Below are positions 8,794 to 17,175 of a stretch of 64,000 bases of DNA, in pieces. The position numbers were made by a program, and so were the translations under genes. The notes beneath the pieces are model-generated. The model saw nothing but the letters and a program-made list of their open reading frames with translations. It searched no databases and was not told where the DNA came from. The stretch covers positions 1 to 64,000 of the forward strand of contig NZ_JBQKJT010000006.1 in assembly GCF_052117125.1 (NCBI RefSeq). Direction: 5' to 3'. Each line of letters starts with the position of its first letter. Position 1 is the stretch's first letter. The DNA is from Avoscillospira_A sp052117125. Its GTDB lineage: Bacteria; Bacillota; Clostridia; Oscillospirales; Oscillospiraceae.

Positions 8794-9413
8794 TTGATAC
8801 CGCTTTCCAACAATATACATCATTACGAATAACCCAGGCAGCACAATCCCCACGGTCATAAGCCATAGGAGTCCCGACCACAATCGCGTCACGGCCAGCA
8901 GCGGCAGTACGACCATCACAGCGCAGGACCAGACACGGCCCACGGTGAGAATATGAGGCCAGTTGCGGTTATTGAACGCGATTCCCACCATGTGCATCCG
9001 GAAAAAGCCGTCATACACCAGGTTGATTCGCTCCCGGTCGTACCGTTCCGGCAGCTGGAGCCGGGCGTATAAACAGAAGTACGCACCGAATACGGTGCTC
9101 AACACCACCATCACCCATATTTCGTCGCCCGGCCATCTGCTGGGAATATGGCGGCAGAAAAAAAGCGACACCGCTTCCACCAGCAGGGCCAGCGGATAGA
9201 TCAGCCGCCAGAGCCCCTTCTCTTGCCAGGACCGCCGGGGCCGGTCCTCGCCATAGAGGACGGCGGTCTTTACCACCTGTTCCACATCCTCCTGTTCCAT
9301 GCTCTGGGCCGGGTCCTGACAGCGGCACAGCAGCAGCTCCGTCACCGTCACCCCCAACGCCTCCGACAGGGGCAGCAGCATGGCCGTGTCCGGGATACTG
9401 GCCCCCGTTTCCC
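8791..9413 (-). pseudogene. C-terminal part of an XRE regulator with membrane domain, split by the mobile element
   Basis: The frame reads E-T-G-A-S-I-P-D-T-A-M-L-L-P-L-S-E-A-L-G, the last third of a Cro/C1-type helix-turn-helix domain. A linker and a membrane domain with about four or five hydrophobic segments (residues about 60-195 from the first Met) follow. The first half of the domain is missing here and is found at 17710-17842, beyond the inserted element. In front of E-T-G lies element sequence with an in-frame stop. Joining the halves at the shared 12-bp core restores an uninterrupted frame of about 247 residues. Any translation from the internal ATG at 9381 would lack DNA binding. 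Confidence 0.88.
9402..9413. other. attL-like core, left end of the element
   Basis: CCCCCGTTTCCC; differs by one base from the right-hand copy at 17710-17721. Large serine recombinases typically exchange strands within a very short shared core. Confidence 0.8.
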
Positions 9414-9426
9414 TTAGTTAAAGATA
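9413..9426. repeat. Terminal inverted repeat, left (CTTAGTTAAAGATA)
   Basis: Reads CTTAGTTAAAGATA inward. The right end (17691-17704) reads CTTAGATAAAGATA inward on the minus strand, a 13 of 14 match. These are likely recombinase half-site contacts. Confidence 0.75.
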
Positions 9427-9448
9427 TTGTTGGGTATCTCAAGATGTG

Positions 9449-11071
9449 TCATTCGATTTTGCCGATAAAGCGGTAGAAGATTTCCACTTCCTGTTCCCGG
9501 CTTCCGTCCTCACTTTTGACCGCTTCATGGACAAGGATTTTTTCAATCAGCGTATTCAGAAGTTCAGCCGTCAATTCTGTGGGATTGACATACTGTTTCA
9601 TCAGACCTATCCACTTTTCAGCGTCAACCGCTGTCTGGGCGGCGACCTCCATCGCTTCGTGAAGCCGTTCAATTTTTGCGTCCAATTCTCGCTGTTCGCC
9701 CTGATACTTTTCGGACAGCATATTGAAATTGTATTCTGTAATGCGTCCGGCAGACCAGTCCTCATACATTTTTGCAAACAGGGTGTCTACTTCTGCTTTG
9801 CGCTTTTCCGCCTTTTTCAGTTCGGCTGTCTGCCGCTTCCTTGCAGTATTGCGTTCCTTGTCGCTGGCGTTAAGTAGCCGTTTCAGAAGTTTGTCCCCAT
9901 CCTGCTGTGCCAGCACAGACCAGTATTGCAGACGGGAAAGGACATAGGCGTAAAGCACATCATAGCGGATATAGTGCATGGAACACTGGTGCAATCCTTG
10001 CCCGTACTTGCTACAATGGTAGTGGGCATAGGGATTTTTGTTCTGGCTGTTCATACCATAGGCCAGCGACCAGCCGCAGTCCGCACATTTTACCAGCCCG
10101 GAAAATATCTGTGTTGTGCCGTTCTTCTGCCGTCTGCGCCTGTTGCAAATCTGCTCCTGTACTTGACGGAACACATCTTCGGAAATAATCGCTTCGTGGG
10201 TGTTCTCCACACGATACCATTCCTCTTTTGGCTTGCGTACTTTCTTCTTGTTTTTGAATGAAATATTAGTCTGCTTATTGTGGACGCTGTGTCCGATATA
10301 GGTTTCCTCTTTCAGAATACTTTTCACCTGCGCTATCGTCCACGCATAGGCTTTTTCCTCCGGCGCTCCGGCATAGATATTTGCGAAAGTGCCGTATCTC
10401 TGGAAATTCAGCCAGCCGGGAGTAGGTACTTTTTCTTCGACCAAAATCCGTGTAATGCTGGCGGCTCCCCGGCCATGAACGGCAAGGTCAAAAATCTTTT
10501 CGATAATCCACCTTGTTTCCGGGTCAATCAGAAGATGGCCTTTCTTATCTGGGTCTTTGACATAGCCAAGCGGAGCATAGGCTCCATAGTGTGCGCCATT
10601 TGCGAACCGTGTCCGCATGGCCGCCTTTACCTTTTTGCTGGTCTGGCGGGCGTGCATTTCATTCAGAATGTTGAGGAATGGGGCAAGCTCATTCTCTCCG
10701 TTGATGGTGTCCACATTGTCATTGACAGCGATATAGCGGACTCCTTTGCTGGGAAAGTAGATTTCCGTGTATTGGCCGGTCAGAATGTAGTTTCTGCCTA
10801 AGCGGGATAAATCCTTCGTAACAACGCAGTTGATTTTCCCGTCCTCAATGTCATCAATCATTCTCTGAAAATCCGGCCTGTCAAAGTTCGTTCCAGACCA
10901 TCCATCGTCGATATATTCATCTATGACATTCAGGCTATGCTCGGCGGCATATTGCCGGAGCATCATGCGTTGTGTCTGAATACTCCCGCTTTCTCCTTGC
11001 AGTTCATCGTCCCGGCTCAATCTCATATAAAGCGCCGTGTTGTAAATCGTAGTATTGTAAGGTTGTTTCAC
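9449..11071 (-). CDS. Large serine recombinase (TnpX/TndX-like, DUF4368 C-terminus)
   Basis: Site-specific recombinase expected to excise and integrate the element. 540 residues. The resolvase catalytic domain starts YNTALYMRLSRDD with the nucleophilic Ser in the RLS motif, and includes KDLSRLGRN. A recombinase domain (about 165-290) and a zinc ribbon follow (CADCG, then HYHCSKYGQGLHQC). A coiled coil and a DUF4368-type C-terminus come last. The start is GTG 11071, preceded by GGAGG. The gene lies 36 bp inside the left core, as is usual for such elements. It appears intact, so the element may still be active. Confidence 0.93.
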   Translation of the reverse strand: MKQPYNTTIYNTALYMRLSRDDELQGESGSIQTQRMMLRQYAAEHSLNVIDEYIDDGWSGTNFDRPDFQRMIDDIEDGKINCVVTKDLSRLGRNYILTGQYTEIYFPSKGVRYIAVNDNVDTINGENELAPFLNILNEMHARQTSKKVKAAMRTRFANGAHYGAYAPLGYVKDPDKKGHLLIDPETRWIIEKIFDLAVHGRGAASITRILVEEKVPTPGWLNFQRYGTFANIYAGAPEEKAYAWTIAQVKSILKEETYIGHSVHNKQTNISFKNKKKVRKPKEEWYRVENTHEAIISEDVFRQVQEQICNRRRRQKNGTTQIFSGLVKCADCGWSLAYGMNSQNKNPYAHYHCSKYGQGLHQCSMHYIRYDVLYAYVLSRLQYWSVLAQQDGDKLLKRLLNASDKERNTARKRQTAELKKAEKRKAEVDTLFAKMYEDWSAGRITEYNFNMLSEKYQGEQRELDAKIERLHEAMEVAAQTAVDAEKWIGLMKQYVNPTELTAELLNTLIEKILVHEAVKSEDGSREQEVEIFYRFIGKIE

Positions 11072-11100
11072 CGTTAAAAATCCTCCTTCTAAAGAAACAA

Positions 11101-11150
11101 CCCACGCTTACAATACTTTTGCTCTATGGCAATTATATCATAAGCGTGGG
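11101..11150. promoter_or_regulatory. 10-bp inverted repeat around the recombinase promoter
   Basis: CCCACGCTTA (11101-11110) and TAAGCGTGGG (11141-11150) flank a 30-bp stretch that contains TATAAT on the minus strand, just upstream of the recombinase ribosome site. It could be an operator, an autoregulatory recombinase site or a leader hairpin. Confidence 0.55.
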
Positions 11151-11171
11151 CGTGTTATCAATGATGGGCTA

Positions 11172-11366
11172 TCAGGTTGAAGCGGCTTTTTCTGCGGTAT
11201 GCCGCACCACATCTACAATCAGATCACCGAGGGGCTTCCCGCCTGCGGCGAAGTGTTCGGAGATTTTTATACGGTTGTTCCCACATACAAAATACTGCGT
11301 GCCGTTCTCTGCTTGTATGACCTGCCCTGTCCGGGGTGTAAAAATATCGCTTTCGCTTTTTGCCAT
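11172..11366 (-). CDS. Small accessory protein of the element, unknown function
   Basis: About 64 residues starting MAKSESDIFTPRTG, with GGAGG seven bases before the ATG at 11366. It has a compact alpha/beta-looking sequence (QVIQAENGTQYFVCGNNRIK) and a helical end (LGDLIVDVVRHTAEKA). Its place between relaxase and recombinase is like that of small TnpW-type proteins in related elements, but I do not recognise the family. Confidence 0.6.
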   Translation of the reverse strand: MAKSESDIFTPRTGQVIQAENGTQYFVCGNNRIKISEHFAAGGKPLGDLIVDVVRHTAEKAAST

Positions 11367-11438
11367 CCAGTGTCCTCCATATTCAGTTTTCAAGGTACAA
11401 TGCCGCACAAAGGCGGCGAAAATTTCTGCTTATATCTA

Positions 11439-12383
11439 TCACCTTTCCTTTACCGTGTGCCGCTGCTGACGTTTCAGTTCCGCCAGTATATCCGGCGGGA
11501 TACGGTCAACCAGCCGCTGTAAATTGTCCAGTTCGCTTTTCAGCTTTGCCCGTTCCATCGTATCTTTCATCTTTCCTTTTTCGCTGGCCTTTGCCCTTGC
11601 TTCCAACTTCTCATTCTCCGCCAACAGGTCATTGATTGTGACCTTGTACTTTTTCAACTGCCCGGAGAAGTTCTCCATCTGCGGGAACCACTTTTTTAGC
11701 ATGGAGAGGGCTTCCTCTTTTTTCTTTCCGGCGTTCAGCGGGTTAATGCCGTCAAGGGCGGCTTCAATGGCTCTGGCCTGTTTGGAGAGGGAAACCGCCT
11801 GTTTGAAAAGCCGGGTGGGGATATGCTTCCGGCCTGTCTTGCTGGCACTCTCCCCACGCTCCAAGTCGGGATATTTCACCACCATATAGGCGTGAAAATC
11901 GTCCTGCCACTTCGTCAGGTTTGCCCGGTTGCCAATAATCTCTTTAGCGCACAGGCGGTTGTCCTTTGTCAGCGGAACAAAGGTCAAATGCAGGTGGGGC
12001 GTTTTCTCGTCCATGTGTACCACCGCCGACACGATATTTTCCCGTCCTACCCGGCCAATGAGGAAGTCCGACGCCCTTTGGAAGAACGCCTGTATCTCCT
12101 TTGGGGATTTCCCCTTAAAAAACTCCGGGCTGGCGGTTATCAGCGTATCGACAAACCGTGTGCTGTCCTTGCGGGTTCGGCACCCGGCCTGCTCAATCCG
12201 GCTCTGAATGAAGTGGTAATAGCGTCCCTCCGGCTTGACGATATGGAAGTTGTATTTGCTCCGGCTTGTGTCAATGTCGGGATTGCTGGCATACTGTTCT
12301 TTCTGTCTTTCGTGATGGGCTTCCAGCGGCCTTGCCGGGTTGCCCTTGTGCTTCTCAAACCGTAAAATTGCGTGTTTTGCCAT
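11439..12383 (-). CDS. mobV: MobV-family relaxase (plasmid recombination/mobilization protein)
   Basis: Relaxase that nicks oriT and pilots the single strand through a helper's conjugation channel. 314 residues. N-terminal Pre/Mob domain starting MAKHAILRFEKHKGN. The three-His metal motif sits in HMDEKTPHLHLTFVPLT (about residues 123-139), with the usual upstream HDER-like region (HHERQKEQYASN). A coiled-coil C-terminus ends RIPPDILAELKRQ. Its proposed substrate is the oriT at 17505-17550, which closely resembles the pMV158 nick region used by MobV enzymes. Confidence 0.93.
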   Translation of the reverse strand: MAKHAILRFEKHKGNPARPLEAHHERQKEQYASNPDIDTSRSKYNFHIVKPEGRYYHFIQSRIEQAGCRTRKDSTRFVDTLITASPEFFKGKSPKEIQAFFQRASDFLIGRVGRENIVSAVVHMDEKTPHLHLTFVPLTKDNRLCAKEIIGNRANLTKWQDDFHAYMVVKYPDLERGESASKTGRKHIPTRLFKQAVSLSKQARAIEAALDGINPLNAGKKKEEALSMLKKWFPQMENFSGQLKKYKVTINDLLAENEKLEARAKASEKGKMKDTMERAKLKSELDNLQRLVDRIPPDILAELKRQQRHTVKER

Positions 12384-12565
12384 TCTGCTCCTTTCCCCAT
12401 TCCTTTCCTATCCGGGGTTTTCCACAGGGAAAATCCCGCAGAAAATAGCTCGGATAGGATTGGAATGGATAGAATATAAATCAATCTTTTTATCTTTGTA
12501 TTTCTATATACCGTCCGGTTTTCGTACGTCTCAGGAGTGATTTCCGTACTTCATGGGTACGGTTT

Positions 12566-12961
12566 TCAGTCCTCCGGCGTACCAGAACCGGATTTCTTGA
12601 AGTCGGTGTTTGGAACCGCTTCATAGGATTTTGGGAAAATGCGGTTGGGTTTTCCACAGCCCTGCTTCTGGATCTCCACCAGTCCGGCGTATTGCAGTTC
12701 CCGCAGGGTATTCACCGCTTTCTGCCGCCCACAATGGAGCAGTGTGACCACTTCACAGATAGGGTAATACAGGAAAATCCGTCCGCAGTCATCCGCCCAC
12801 CCATTCTTGCGGGATAACTCTGTCCGGCGCAGGATAAAGGCGTACAGAACCTTTGCCTCGTTAGACAGGGGCTTGAATGTGGGGGCTTCAAAGAGGAAAT
12901 TCGGGAGCCGGGTGAAGCTGAACGCCTTTTCCGGCTGATGGATATAGATGGTATTTGTCAT
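12566..12961 (-). CDS. RepA_N-like replication initiator domain protein (short)
   Basis: 131 residues resembling the N-terminal winged-helix part of RepA_N replication proteins (FSFTRLPNFLFEAPTFKPLSNEAKVLYAFIL, then RKNGWADDCGRIFLYYP and a GCGKPNRIFPKS end). Full RepA_N proteins carry a further C-terminal domain, absent here. In integrative elements such short versions may help rolling-circle or theta maintenance of the excised circle, or act in regulation. It lies 182 bp upstream of mobV in the same direction. No repeated origin-type iterons were seen nearby. Confidence 0.7.
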   Translation of the reverse strand: MTNTIYIHQPEKAFSFTRLPNFLFEAPTFKPLSNEAKVLYAFILRRTELSRKNGWADDCGRIFLYYPICEVVTLLHCGRQKAVNTLRELQYAGLVEIQKQGCGKPNRIFPKSYEAVPNTDFKKSGSGTPED

Positions 12962-13072
12962 AGTTCGTTTTGTGGACGGTTAGAAGCCCGTTTTCCGGGG
13001 CGGGCGATACTTTATACCACCTGCCCCGGTTTGGGGCTTGCAAAGCCTGATAAATCAAGGCTTTTTTCGCTC

Positions 13073-13486
13073 CTAACTGTCCACAGCAGACCTCCTTTTC
13101 CGTTCACTTTCTGTTTTCTGCCGCCTGTGAACTCTGGCGGCACAGCCGGGGCAGTATTTTGCCCGGTTGGATTTGGGGACGAACACGCCACCGCAGACCG
13201 CACAGCGTTTCAAGTCCTTATCCCGGACAATTTCCGCTTCCAGCGTCCCGTCCAGCGGCAAGACCGCCCAGCGGAACCACTTACAGCAGACCGAGAAAGA
13301 AATCGTCTGCGGGCAGGTGCAGGTGTCCCCATCATCAAGGACAATGCAGTTGCCGTCCTCACAGCAACAACACTCCCGGCGTATCAGGCTGGCCGCCTGT
13401 TTTCTCTGCGCCGGTGTCATGCGGTAAAGGGAACCGTCCGGCCTGCGTTCCAGTGGCGGCAAGTCTTTATAGGGGTTATCTCTCAT
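13073..13486 (-). CDS. Cysteine-rich VLP-domain protein
   Basis: 137 residues with many Cys: ECCCCEDGNCIVLDDGDTC, then CPQTISFSVCCKWF, WAVLPLDGTLEAEI and a C-terminal zinc-finger-like CAVCGGVFV...AKYCPGC. This fits the 'Cys_rich_VLP' family that commonly accompanies MobV/RepA_N genes in clostridial mobile elements. The function is unknown and a metal- or nucleic-acid-binding role is inferred. It lies upstream of the RepA-like gene in the same direction. Confidence 0.75.
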   Translation of the reverse strand: MRDNPYKDLPPLERRPDGSLYRMTPAQRKQAASLIRRECCCCEDGNCIVLDDGDTCTCPQTISFSVCCKWFRWAVLPLDGTLEAEIVRDKDLKRCAVCGGVFVPKSNRAKYCPGCAARVHRRQKTESERKRRSAVDS

Positions 13487-13710
13487 GCGTTCCCTCCATT
13501 TTGCTTTCCGTTGCCGTTCTCCCCGAAAAGGTTTCCTGCCCCATTCCTGCGGCGTGTTCCGGCGTTGGCACGCTCCCCGCAGCTTCGGGACATTTTGTCT
13601 CGAAGTCCGGTTCCTTGCGGTGCTTCCCCAGCCGGGGTATTCCTTTTCGGACGGTCATTCTGTTTTCAAGGTGCTGTCCATCGATGAACTACCCTAAGTC
13701 TACACGAAAA

Positions 13711-13796
13711 AAATGCAATCCCCGGAATTTTGCGAGAATTGCATTTTGATGAAGTTTACACTTTGGAACTTGCATTTTTGCAATCATTCTGTATAA
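13711..13796 (+). promoter_or_regulatory. Promoter and repeated TGCAA operators upstream of the element's XRE gene
   Basis: TTGCAT, a 16-bp spacer and TATAAT (ending about 13796) form a good promoter. The motif ATTGCATTTT or its complement occurs repeatedly: AAAATGCAAT near 13711, AATTGCATTTT near 13737, and TTGCATTTTTGCAA over the -35 box. These are likely binding sites for the XRE protein encoded just downstream, giving autoregulation and control of the divergent minus-strand genes. The remainder of the 13487-13824 gap shows no gene. Confidence 0.65.
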
Positions 13797-13824
13797 TGGA
13801 AGTATGCGGAGGAGGTGCGTATCT

Positions 13825-14622
13825 ATGGCTTTACCCGGAACACCCGGACAGCGGATTTCCGATTTATGCAACGGGAACCACATCACACAAAAGGAACTTG
13901 CGGAGAAGATAGGGGTTTCCGCTTCCCAGTTGAGCCGCATTGTCAGCGGCGAAACGAGAACGGTCAGCAGTGATATTCTCATAGGCGTGGCAAAGGAATT
14001 TAAGGTATCGACAGACTACATACTGGGCTTATCCACCGTGAGCGTCCGTAAAAGCTACGATATTTCTGAATTAGGCTTGTCCGAGGGAGCCGTGAGGGGG
14101 CTCGTGACGGGTGCTGTTGATGTGCAAATCCTCAACCGCCTGTTGGAACACAGGAATTTTCCTAAGCTGATAGATTTGATACGGATTTATTTTCAGGACA
14201 CAGCGGCAAAAGGCATAACAGCAAGAAACCAGCTTATCGAGATAGCAACGGCTTCCCTGTCCGACCTGATGAAAGAACACCCGGAACACCGGGCGGAAGC
14301 AAAGCAGGATTTACAGCTTTTGAACGCCCAGAAGATGGGGGAACATGAGGCGGAGATTGAGAAAATCAAAAATGTGTTCCTTGCTATCCTGCGGGATATT
14401 AAGAAAGACATTGACAACGGGGAACAGCCGGGAGAAGCTGTGACCGCCGCGATGTTCCAAGCCATGCGGGACGCATTGGCGGAACAGAAGCAAAACCCGC
14501 TTTCCATTGACGATGTAGCGGCGATGGTTGCCGGACAGATCGGACAGCTTACGCCGATGGATGAAGAAACTGCCGACCTGTTCAAGCAGTTGGCAAAAAA
14601 GATGATGAAAGGAATAGAATAA
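13825..14622 (+). CDS. XRE-family regulator of the mobile element
   Basis: About 265 residues. The N-terminal Cro/C1 helix-turn-helix is KELAEKIGVSASQLSRIVSGETRTVSSD, followed by a long helical C-terminal region without recognised catalytic motifs. The ATG at 13825 is preceded by GGAGGAGG at 7 bp spacing, better than the ATG 21 bp upstream. It is likely the master regulator of the element, divergent from the Cys-rich, RepA-like and mob genes, and acting on the TGCAA repeats in front of it. Confidence 0.85.
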   Translation: MALPGTPGQRISDLCNGNHITQKELAEKIGVSASQLSRIVSGETRTVSSDILIGVAKEFKVSTDYILGLSTVSVRKSYDISELGLSEGAVRGLVTGAVDVQILNRLLEHRNFPKLIDLIRIYFQDTAAKGITARNQLIEIATASLSDLMKEHPEHRAEAKQDLQLLNAQKMGEHEAEIEKIKNVFLAILRDIKKDIDNGEQPGEAVTAAMFQAMRDALAEQKQNPLSIDDVAAMVAGQIGQLTPMDEETADLFKQLAKKMMKGIE

Positions 14623-14646
14623 TAGCCTGTTATTCGAGATAATAAT

Positions 14647-15417
14647 ATGCCATTAGTAAAGCATGACTACCCTGTTTTAGAGTACGATACCGCATCAAAA
14701 GCTGTTTTTCAGCCGGGAAATGGGAAAAAATGTTTTCCTGCAAAAGCAGTGTTTGCTTTTTTAGGAGACGAGGTTGAAAATTATGCACATACCCATGATG
14801 GAATACAGATAGATGAATTTGAAAGTGCAACAAGACGATATCCTATTTATGAATGTCTTTATAATCAGGAGAAAATATGTCTATGTCCGGCTCCTGTGGG
14901 AAGTGCTGCTGCCGTCCAAGTTTTAGAATATTTAATTGCAGGGGGTGTAACAAAGATTATTTCCGTCGGCTCCTGCGGCGTATTGGAAGACATCCCGGAA
15001 AATAGATTTTTGATACCTGTTTCTGCATTGAGAGATGAGGGAACATCTTACCATTATCTTCCTCCCTCCCGAGAAGTAGAGATTTCAAAGGCTGGTATAA
15101 ATGCGATTGAATCTGCTTTAAGCCAAAAGAATATACCATATTGGGAAGTTAAAACATGGACAACAGACGGTTTTTATCGAGAAACAGTAGAAATGGTTCA
15201 GTATCGGAAAGAAGAGGGATGTCAAGTAGTAGAAATGGAATGTTCCGCATTGGCGGCGTGTGCAAAATTTAGAAAAGTTACATGGGCTATGCTGCTTTTT
15301 TCAGCCGATACTCTTGCAGACCCTCATAAATACCAAGAAAGAGAATGGGGAAAAACAAGTATATCCATAGCCTTAGAATTAGCCTTAGACGCTGTTTTAT
15401 CAGTTGTTGAGGAGTAA
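14647..15417 (+). CDS. Nucleoside phosphorylase (PNP/UDP family), cargo gene
   Basis: 256 residues of the PNP_UDP_1 fold. It has the phosphate-loop CPAPVGSAAAVQVLEYL, the KIISVGSCG strand, and the late EMECSALAACAKF motif typical of uridine/purine nucleoside phosphorylases. It is unlike the operon phosphorylases at 24 and 28 kb. The DNA is much more AT-rich than the chromosome and than the element backbone, and continues so through the next two genes. This suggests joint acquisition. It could split a nucleoside antibiotic or analogue, but substrate cannot be told from sequence. Confidence 0.8.
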   Translation: MPLVKHDYPVLEYDTASKAVFQPGNGKKCFPAKAVFAFLGDEVENYAHTHDGIQIDEFESATRRYPIYECLYNQEKICLCPAPVGSAAAVQVLEYLIAGGVTKIISVGSCGVLEDIPENRFLIPVSALRDEGTSYHYLPPSREVEISKAGINAIESALSQKNIPYWEVKTWTTDGFYRETVEMVQYRKEEGCQVVEMECSALAACAKFRKVTWAMLLFSADTLADPHKYQEREWGKTSISIALELALDAVLSVVEE

Positions 15418-15441
15418 AAATAAATACATATAGGAGTTACA

Positions 15442-16218
15442 ATGAATATAAATGAATTTCCACAACAAGTAAATCAAGTTATTTCAATAGCAGAAACCAT
15501 ATTACAAGGTCAAATATTGGGGATATATTTATATGGTTCAGCAACAATGAATGGGCTGCGTCCAGATAGTGATATAGATATACTGATAATTACTAAACAA
15601 GAATTGAGTAATTCAATCAGAGCAGATCTAACAAAGCAATTATTGAAAATTTCTGGCTCCGTAGGCTGTATTGAAAAAAGACCTTTAGAGGTAACTATTA
15701 TCAATCAATCTGATATTGTTCCGTTGCAATTTCCGCCAAAATGTCAGTATATGTATGGTGAATGGCTAAGGGGAGAGATGGAAGCAGGAGAATATCCGCA
15801 AGCCTGCAATGACCCAGATATAATGATTTTATTATGGCAAGCAAGAAAAAATAGCATAACTTTGAAGGGGGCGGAAAGCAAAGAGCTTATTCCCGCTATC
15901 CCATTTCACGAAATTAAAAAAGCAATTCGGTTTTCTTTACCTGGTTTGATTTCCAGCTTTAAGGGTGATGAAAGAAATGTGTTATTAACCTTATCACGAA
16001 TGTGGTTTACTTTAGTAACAGAAGAAATCACGACAAAAGATGTTGCCGCAAAATGGGTAATTTTAAAATTGCCGGAGAGATTCCCCCCCCTGCTAACAAC
16101 GGCAAAGGAAGCTTATTTGGGAAATTTGTCTGATGAATGGGAGACAGTAGAAAAGGAAGCGATGGCACTTGTAGAATATATGAAAAAACAAATTGAGGAA
16201 TTACTTAGAACAGAGTAG
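15442..16218 (+). CDS. ANT(9)-like aminoglycoside nucleotidyltransferase (putative spectinomycin resistance)
   Basis: 258 residues. The nucleotidyltransferase signature is LGIYLYGSATMNGLRPDSDIDI (G-S and D-x-D metal ligands). The family-typical RPLEVTIIN, YMYGEWLRGEME, ARKNSITL and GDERNVLLTLSRMW stretches follow the pattern of ANT(9)/AadA enzymes, which adenylylate spectinomycin. It starts 24 bp after the phosphorylase stop and is probably co-transcribed. AT-rich, horizontally acquired. Actual drug specificity needs testing; other ANT subclasses are possible. Confidence 0.85.
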   Translation: MNINEFPQQVNQVISIAETILQGQILGIYLYGSATMNGLRPDSDIDILIITKQELSNSIRADLTKQLLKISGSVGCIEKRPLEVTIINQSDIVPLQFPPKCQYMYGEWLRGEMEAGEYPQACNDPDIMILLWQARKNSITLKGAESKELIPAIPFHEIKKAIRFSLPGLISSFKGDERNVLLTLSRMWFTLVTEEITTKDVAAKWVILKLPERFPPLLTTAKEAYLGNLSDEWETVEKEAMALVEYMKKQIEELLRTE

Positions 16219-16390
16219 CAAAGTTAGCGGGGCCAATCAACGGTCAAGATGAACGGCGCATAAATGCGCCGCCGTTGACAGTCCCGCCCGTCTTTGCTGA
16301 TGGGCAATCAAGGCGGGAAAGCCCTAAAATGGCTTCCCGCCCATTTCAATCTTGAGAGAAGAAACGCTCCAAAACCAGAAAGAGAGCGGT
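16217..16390 (+). repeat. 174-bp structured direct repeat, copy A
   Basis: Near-identical to copy B (17003-17175). Each contains a nested palindrome: outer TCAACGG/CCGTTGA and inner CGGCGCAT/ATGCGCCG. A second hairpin follows (GGGAA-GCC/GGCTTCCC). The two copies exactly bracket the P-loop kinase gene. Copy A begins within the ANT stop codon. Confidence 0.85.
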
Positions 16391-16417
16391 AAATCTGAAT
16401 TGCGAGGGAGAATGTAG

Positions 16418-16963
16418 ATGAATCAAGGAAGAATTATTGTGATTACAGGTTCGCCGGGAACAGGAAAGACAACAACTGCGTCGATTGTCGCAAAAGAATC
16501 GAACATGGATAAATCTGTGCATATGCACACAGACGACTTTTTTCATTATTTAAGCAAAGGAGCAATACCGCCGCATTTACCAGAGTCCAACGAACAAAAT
16601 TTAGTTGTCATTGAAGCCTTTTTAGAAGCTGCAAAGCGCTATGCCCGCGGCGGATATGATGTAATTGTAGATGGAATTGTCGGGCCGTGGTTTTTAGAAC
16701 CATGGAGAGCCCTTGTTCGAGAAGATTATGAAGTACACTATATTGTTTTAAGAGCCAGTAAAGAAGAAACTATGAAACGAGCTGTGGAACGCTCAAAATT
16801 AGACAGAAAAACAAATGTTGAATTAGTAGAAACAATGTGGGAGCAATTTTGTAATTTGGGGATATATGAATCGAATGTTATAGAAACGACAACCTATTCT
16901 ATCCAAGAGGCTGTTTTTGCAGTAAAAGAAAAAATTTCAAGTGGAGCCGCATTGCTATCTTAA
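16418..16963 (+). CDS. P-loop kinase/phosphotransferase of unknown substrate
   Basis: 181 residues. Walker A is GSPGTGKTT (about residues 11-19). A lid-like central region (HTDDFFHYLSKGAIPP) and a strand YDVIVDGIVGPWF follow. The end is helical, with the ERSKLDRK segment typical of small-molecule kinases such as gluconate/shikimate kinase and chloramphenicol phosphotransferase folds. Its place next to an aminoglycoside-modifying gene and between direct repeats suggests a resistance cassette, which is inference. AT-rich like its neighbours. Confidence 0.75.
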   Translation: MNQGRIIVITGSPGTGKTTTASIVAKESNMDKSVHMHTDDFFHYLSKGAIPPHLPESNEQNLVVIEAFLEAAKRYARGGYDVIVDGIVGPWFLEPWRALVREDYEVHYIVLRASKEETMKRAVERSKLDRKTNVELVETMWEQFCNLGIYESNVIETTTYSIQEAVFAVKEKISSGAALLS

Positions 16964-17002
16964 ACGATTTCTAAAAATCGAAATTTCATTTATCAGAGAA
17001 AT

Positions 17003-17175
17003 AGCAAAGGCAGCCAAGCCAGTCAACGGTCAAAATGAACGGCGCATTTCATGCGCCGCCGTTGACAGTCCCGCCCGTCTTTGCAGATGGGCAATCAAGG
17101 AGGGAAAGCCCTAAAATGGCTTCCCGCCCATTTCATTATGAGAAAAGAAACGCTCCAAAATCAGAACGAGAGCGG
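17003..17175 (+). repeat. 174-bp structured direct repeat, copy B
   Basis: Second copy of the repeat at 16217-16390, with the outer stem GTCAACGG/CCGTTGAC perfect here and the same inner CGGCGCAT/ATGCGCCG stem. It is continuous with the element's GC-richer right-end backbone, so this may be the ancestral copy. The stretch from 17176 to 17504 holds no gene I can support. Confidence 0.85.
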
